Shown here in pieces: positions 23,875-24,828 of a stretch of DNA of 24,828 nt. Under the pieces are notes generated by a model, which saw nothing but the letters and a program-made list of their open reading frames with translations, was not told the origin of the DNA and did no database searches. Made by a program: the position numbers and the translations under genes. Positions within the stretch are counted from its first letter, which is position 1. Each line of letters starts with the position of its first letter. This DNA is from a virus. Location: positions 1-24,828 of the IMG/VR virus record IMGVR_UViG_3300030090_006221; one strand, 5' to 3'.

Positions 23875-23890
23875 GTGATTTTGAAATCAC
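23875..23890 (-). repeat. Inverted repeat across the stop codon of the small CxxC gene
   Basis: GTGATT-TTGA-AATCAC forms a six-base-pair stem with a four-base loop. On the minus strand the TGA stop of the gene at 23887-24240 lies in its first arm, and the UUCG terminator follows a few bases later. This is the same architecture as at the end of gp32. Confidence 0.6.
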
Positions 23891-24240
23891 TCTGAGACTT
23901 CTGCAACCTCGACAGAAGTTTCTTCAAGAACGGCTTCAGCCTTTTCTTCTTTCTTCTTACCACAGGATGTGCAGCCCTTCTTTGCACCAGCGGGAGTTTG
24001 AACGTCCCTAAAGTTTGGTGCAGCGTTGTCACCGCCCATTGGGGGTGGATTCGCACCAGCGGGTGGCATGGGAAGGTTGATGGTGACATCAACACCACTG
24101 TCAAAAAGGTCTTGAACTTGTGATGCTTCGATCACTTGTCCGGGCAGAACATCAACGATGTTCGAGACGGAAAGAACAAAGAAGTCCTCCCGAGCGGGGG
24201 TTTTGTTGAGAAACGCTCTCTTAATAATTTCGTGTGCCAT
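23887..24240 (-). CDS. Small unrecognised protein with CxxC motif
   Basis: This 117-residue protein starts at ATG 24240. AAGGAG lies about seven bases upstream, which rules against the TTG two codons earlier. The first ~55 residues look folded (MAHEIIKRAFLNKTPARED, then FVLSVSNIVDVLPGQVIEAS and DLFDSGVDVTINL). A Pro/Gly/Ala-rich linker (PMPPAGANPPPMGG) follows, then GCTSCGKKK and an acidic Glu/Val-rich end. The CxxC pair flanked by lysines could bind metal or form a disulfide, but two Cys alone are not a complete zinc site. Codons appear enriched in the GC-ending forms also used by gp32, suggesting strong expression. The terminator and stop-codon hairpin mirror those of gp32. I do not recognise a family. 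Confidence 0.75.
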   Translation of the reverse strand: MAHEIIKRAFLNKTPAREDFFVLSVSNIVDVLPGQVIEASQVQDLFDSGVDVTINLPMPPAGANPPPMGGDNAAPNFRDVQTPAGAKKGCTSCGKKKEEKAEAVLEETSVEVAEVSE

Positions 24241-24264
24241 TGGCAATCTCCTTACAAAAAACGA

Positions 24265-24280
24265 TTAAAACATGTTTTAA
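24265..24280. repeat. 16-base perfect palindrome upstream of the small CxxC gene
   Basis: TTAAAACATGTTTTAA reads the same on both strands. It lies 25 bases upstream of the gene start at 24240 and could be an operator for a dimeric DNA-binding protein. AT-rich DNA makes such palindromes more likely by chance. Confidence 0.5.
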
Positions 24281-24285
24281 AACAG

Positions 24286-24305
24286 TAGAGTATGTATATG
24301 CTCTA
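24286..24305 (-). other. Hairpin just downstream of the tRNA
   Basis: On the minus strand TAGAGCAT-ATAC-ATACTCTA can form an eight-base-pair stem (one G-U pair) with a four-base loop, starting three bases after the tRNA discriminator. No T run follows, so a processing or stability signal is more likely than a terminator. Confidence 0.5.
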
Positions 24306-24308
24306 CAA

Positions 24309-24383
24309 TACGCCGTCTTGGAATCGAACCAAGTTTGCACGATTATAAGTCGTCCTGAGAAATGCCAATTCCTCCCACGGCGC
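24309..24383 (-). tRNA. Probable tRNA-Ile (anticodon UAU)
   Basis: The minus strand folds into a 75-base cloverleaf. The acceptor stem is GCGCCGT / ACGGCGT (one G-U pair), the D stem GAGG / TCTC with GG in the loop, the anticodon loop CTTATAA (anticodon 24347-24345) and the T arm CTTGG-TTCGATT-CCAAG. The discriminator is A and CCA is not encoded. Weak points are a G instead of U at position 8, a G-G mismatch at the top of the anticodon stem and a short variable loop. It would read the AUA codon, common in AT-rich phage genes. Its 5' half overlaps the last 13 codons and stop of the upstream gene. It could be a degraded relic. Confidence 0.72.
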
Positions 24384-24828
24384 TTTCATATGCTCTCCAG
24401 TTTGCATACATTACACGATAAGTTGGGTTGTGTCTAGCCTCATCATATGCTTTTTTGAAGATTCTTGCAGACTCCGCTTTTTCACAAGTCCAGTGATCTG
24501 GTTCCTGTGGTTTCACGTTGCCTTTATTATCATACTTCTTTCCACTTCGATGGTTTGCGTATCGTCTTGCTCTTGTCCATCCCATCATGAGGAACTTGCG
24601 TGCCATATCAGCGCCAATAAACTCATCACGAACAAGATAGTCATGGAACATAGCACTAATTCGATTCGCCGATGCTTCTGCGATTTCGGGCGTGCGAAAA
24701 CGCCAATATTTACAAATTTCCGATTTATATGGTTCAACTAATAATACTCCTTGTTCACCTCTACCAATACGATAGAGTTCGGGATTCTTCCGAAAGTTAA
24801 TGTTGTCGTAATCTAAACTGTAATCAAA
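24343..24828 (-). CDS. DUF4385 family protein, 5' end missing
   Basis: The frame is open from the right edge to TAA at 24345-24343, giving 161 visible residues without the N-terminus. It contains the characteristic run RIGRGEQGVLLVEPYKSEI, WRF(R)TPEIAEASANRI, DMARKFLMMGWTRARRYANH and GKKYD...GNV, then EKAESARIFKKAYDEAR. That matches what I remember of DUF4385, a family of unknown function in T4-like cyanophages and some bacteria. An internal ATG at 24651 opens a 102-residue stretch that is not a separate gene, because the family similarity continues upstream of it. The C-terminal ~20 residues (WRAYESAVGGIGISQDDL) look like an addition to the family core, and their codons run into the 5' half of the tRNA. 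No activity can be assigned. Confidence 0.88.
   Translation of the reverse strand, partial: FDYSLDYDNINFRKNPELYRIGRGEQGVLLVEPYKSEICKYWRFRTPEIAEASANRISAMFHDYLVRDEFIGADMARKFLMMGWTRARRYANHRSGKKYDNKGNVKPQEPDHWTCEKAESARIFKKAYDEARHNPTYRVMYANWRAYESAVGGIGISQDDL

Noticed and set aside
24241-24246. TTG at 24246 as start of the small CxxC gene
   Set aside because: The ATG at 24240 has the correct spacing to AAGGAG; the TTG overlaps that spacing.
24309-24383. The tRNA as an attachment site of an integrated element
   Set aside because: No integrase or second copy of the tRNA end is visible in the window, and T4-like phages do not normally integrate.
24343-24651. A separate 102-residue gene starting at the ATG at 24651
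   Set aside because: Similarity to the DUF4385 family continues in frame upstream to the window edge, so this ATG is internal.

Overview
The window is part of the genome of a T4-like myovirus, most likely marine. The evidence is a nearly contiguous set of T4-type baseplate and head-completion genes (gp8, gp6, gp25, a gp27-like hub, gp53, gp48, gp4, a tail-tube-fold protein, gp26), plus gp32 and gp33. The gp32 lacks the zinc-binding cysteines of T4 gp32 and, as I remember them, resembles the zinc-less gp32 of cyanophages. The DNA is AT-rich, genes abut or overlap by 1-4 bases, and every gene appears intact except the two cut by the window ends. I cannot name the host.

Layout. (1) Positions 1-14885, minus strand, form one long colinear baseplate operon read from right to left: gp48 tube cap, gp53, a giant 1580-residue hub, gp25, gp6, an unnamed wedge-type protein, gp8, two paralogous DUF4815-type proteins, and the start of a fiber-like protein cut by the left edge. 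A perfect T4 late-promoter octamer lies inside the gene upstream of gp8. (2) Positions 14907-18466, plus strand, diverge from gp48 across 21 bases: gp4, a tube-fold protein (gp54/gp19 type), gp26 with a probable -1 frameshift extension, and a 554-residue EF-hand protein. (3) Positions 18513-19685, minus strand: gp33 then gp32, behind a sigma70-like promoter, with two hairpins in the leader immediately before gp32. (4) Positions 19746-23842, plus strand: three unrecognised, probably structural genes, the first fiber-like and repetitive. (5) Positions 23887-24828, minus strand: the 3' part of a DUF4385 gene, a probable tRNA overlapping its end, and a small gene with a CxxC motif. Both convergent junctions carry bidirectional terminators with the same loop.

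How the parts work together. gp6, gp25, gp53, gp8 and the unnamed protein build the wedges. The hub, gp26 (and its frameshift product), gp48 and the tube-fold protein build the hub and start the tube. gp4 finishes the filled head. gp33 couples late transcription to the sliding clamp, and gp32 serves replication and recombination.

The features that depart most from the T4 pattern are the slippery site ending gp26, about 1,000 residues of extra sequence in the hub with Tyr/Gly/Trp-rich and Cys-rich patches, Cys-rich insertions in gp8 and one DUF4815 protein, calcium-loop motifs in three proteins, the nearly leaderless gp33, and the tRNA overlapping a coding region. No stretch longer than 300 bases lacks a gene. 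I saw no CRISPR array, insertion sequence, integrase or origin.
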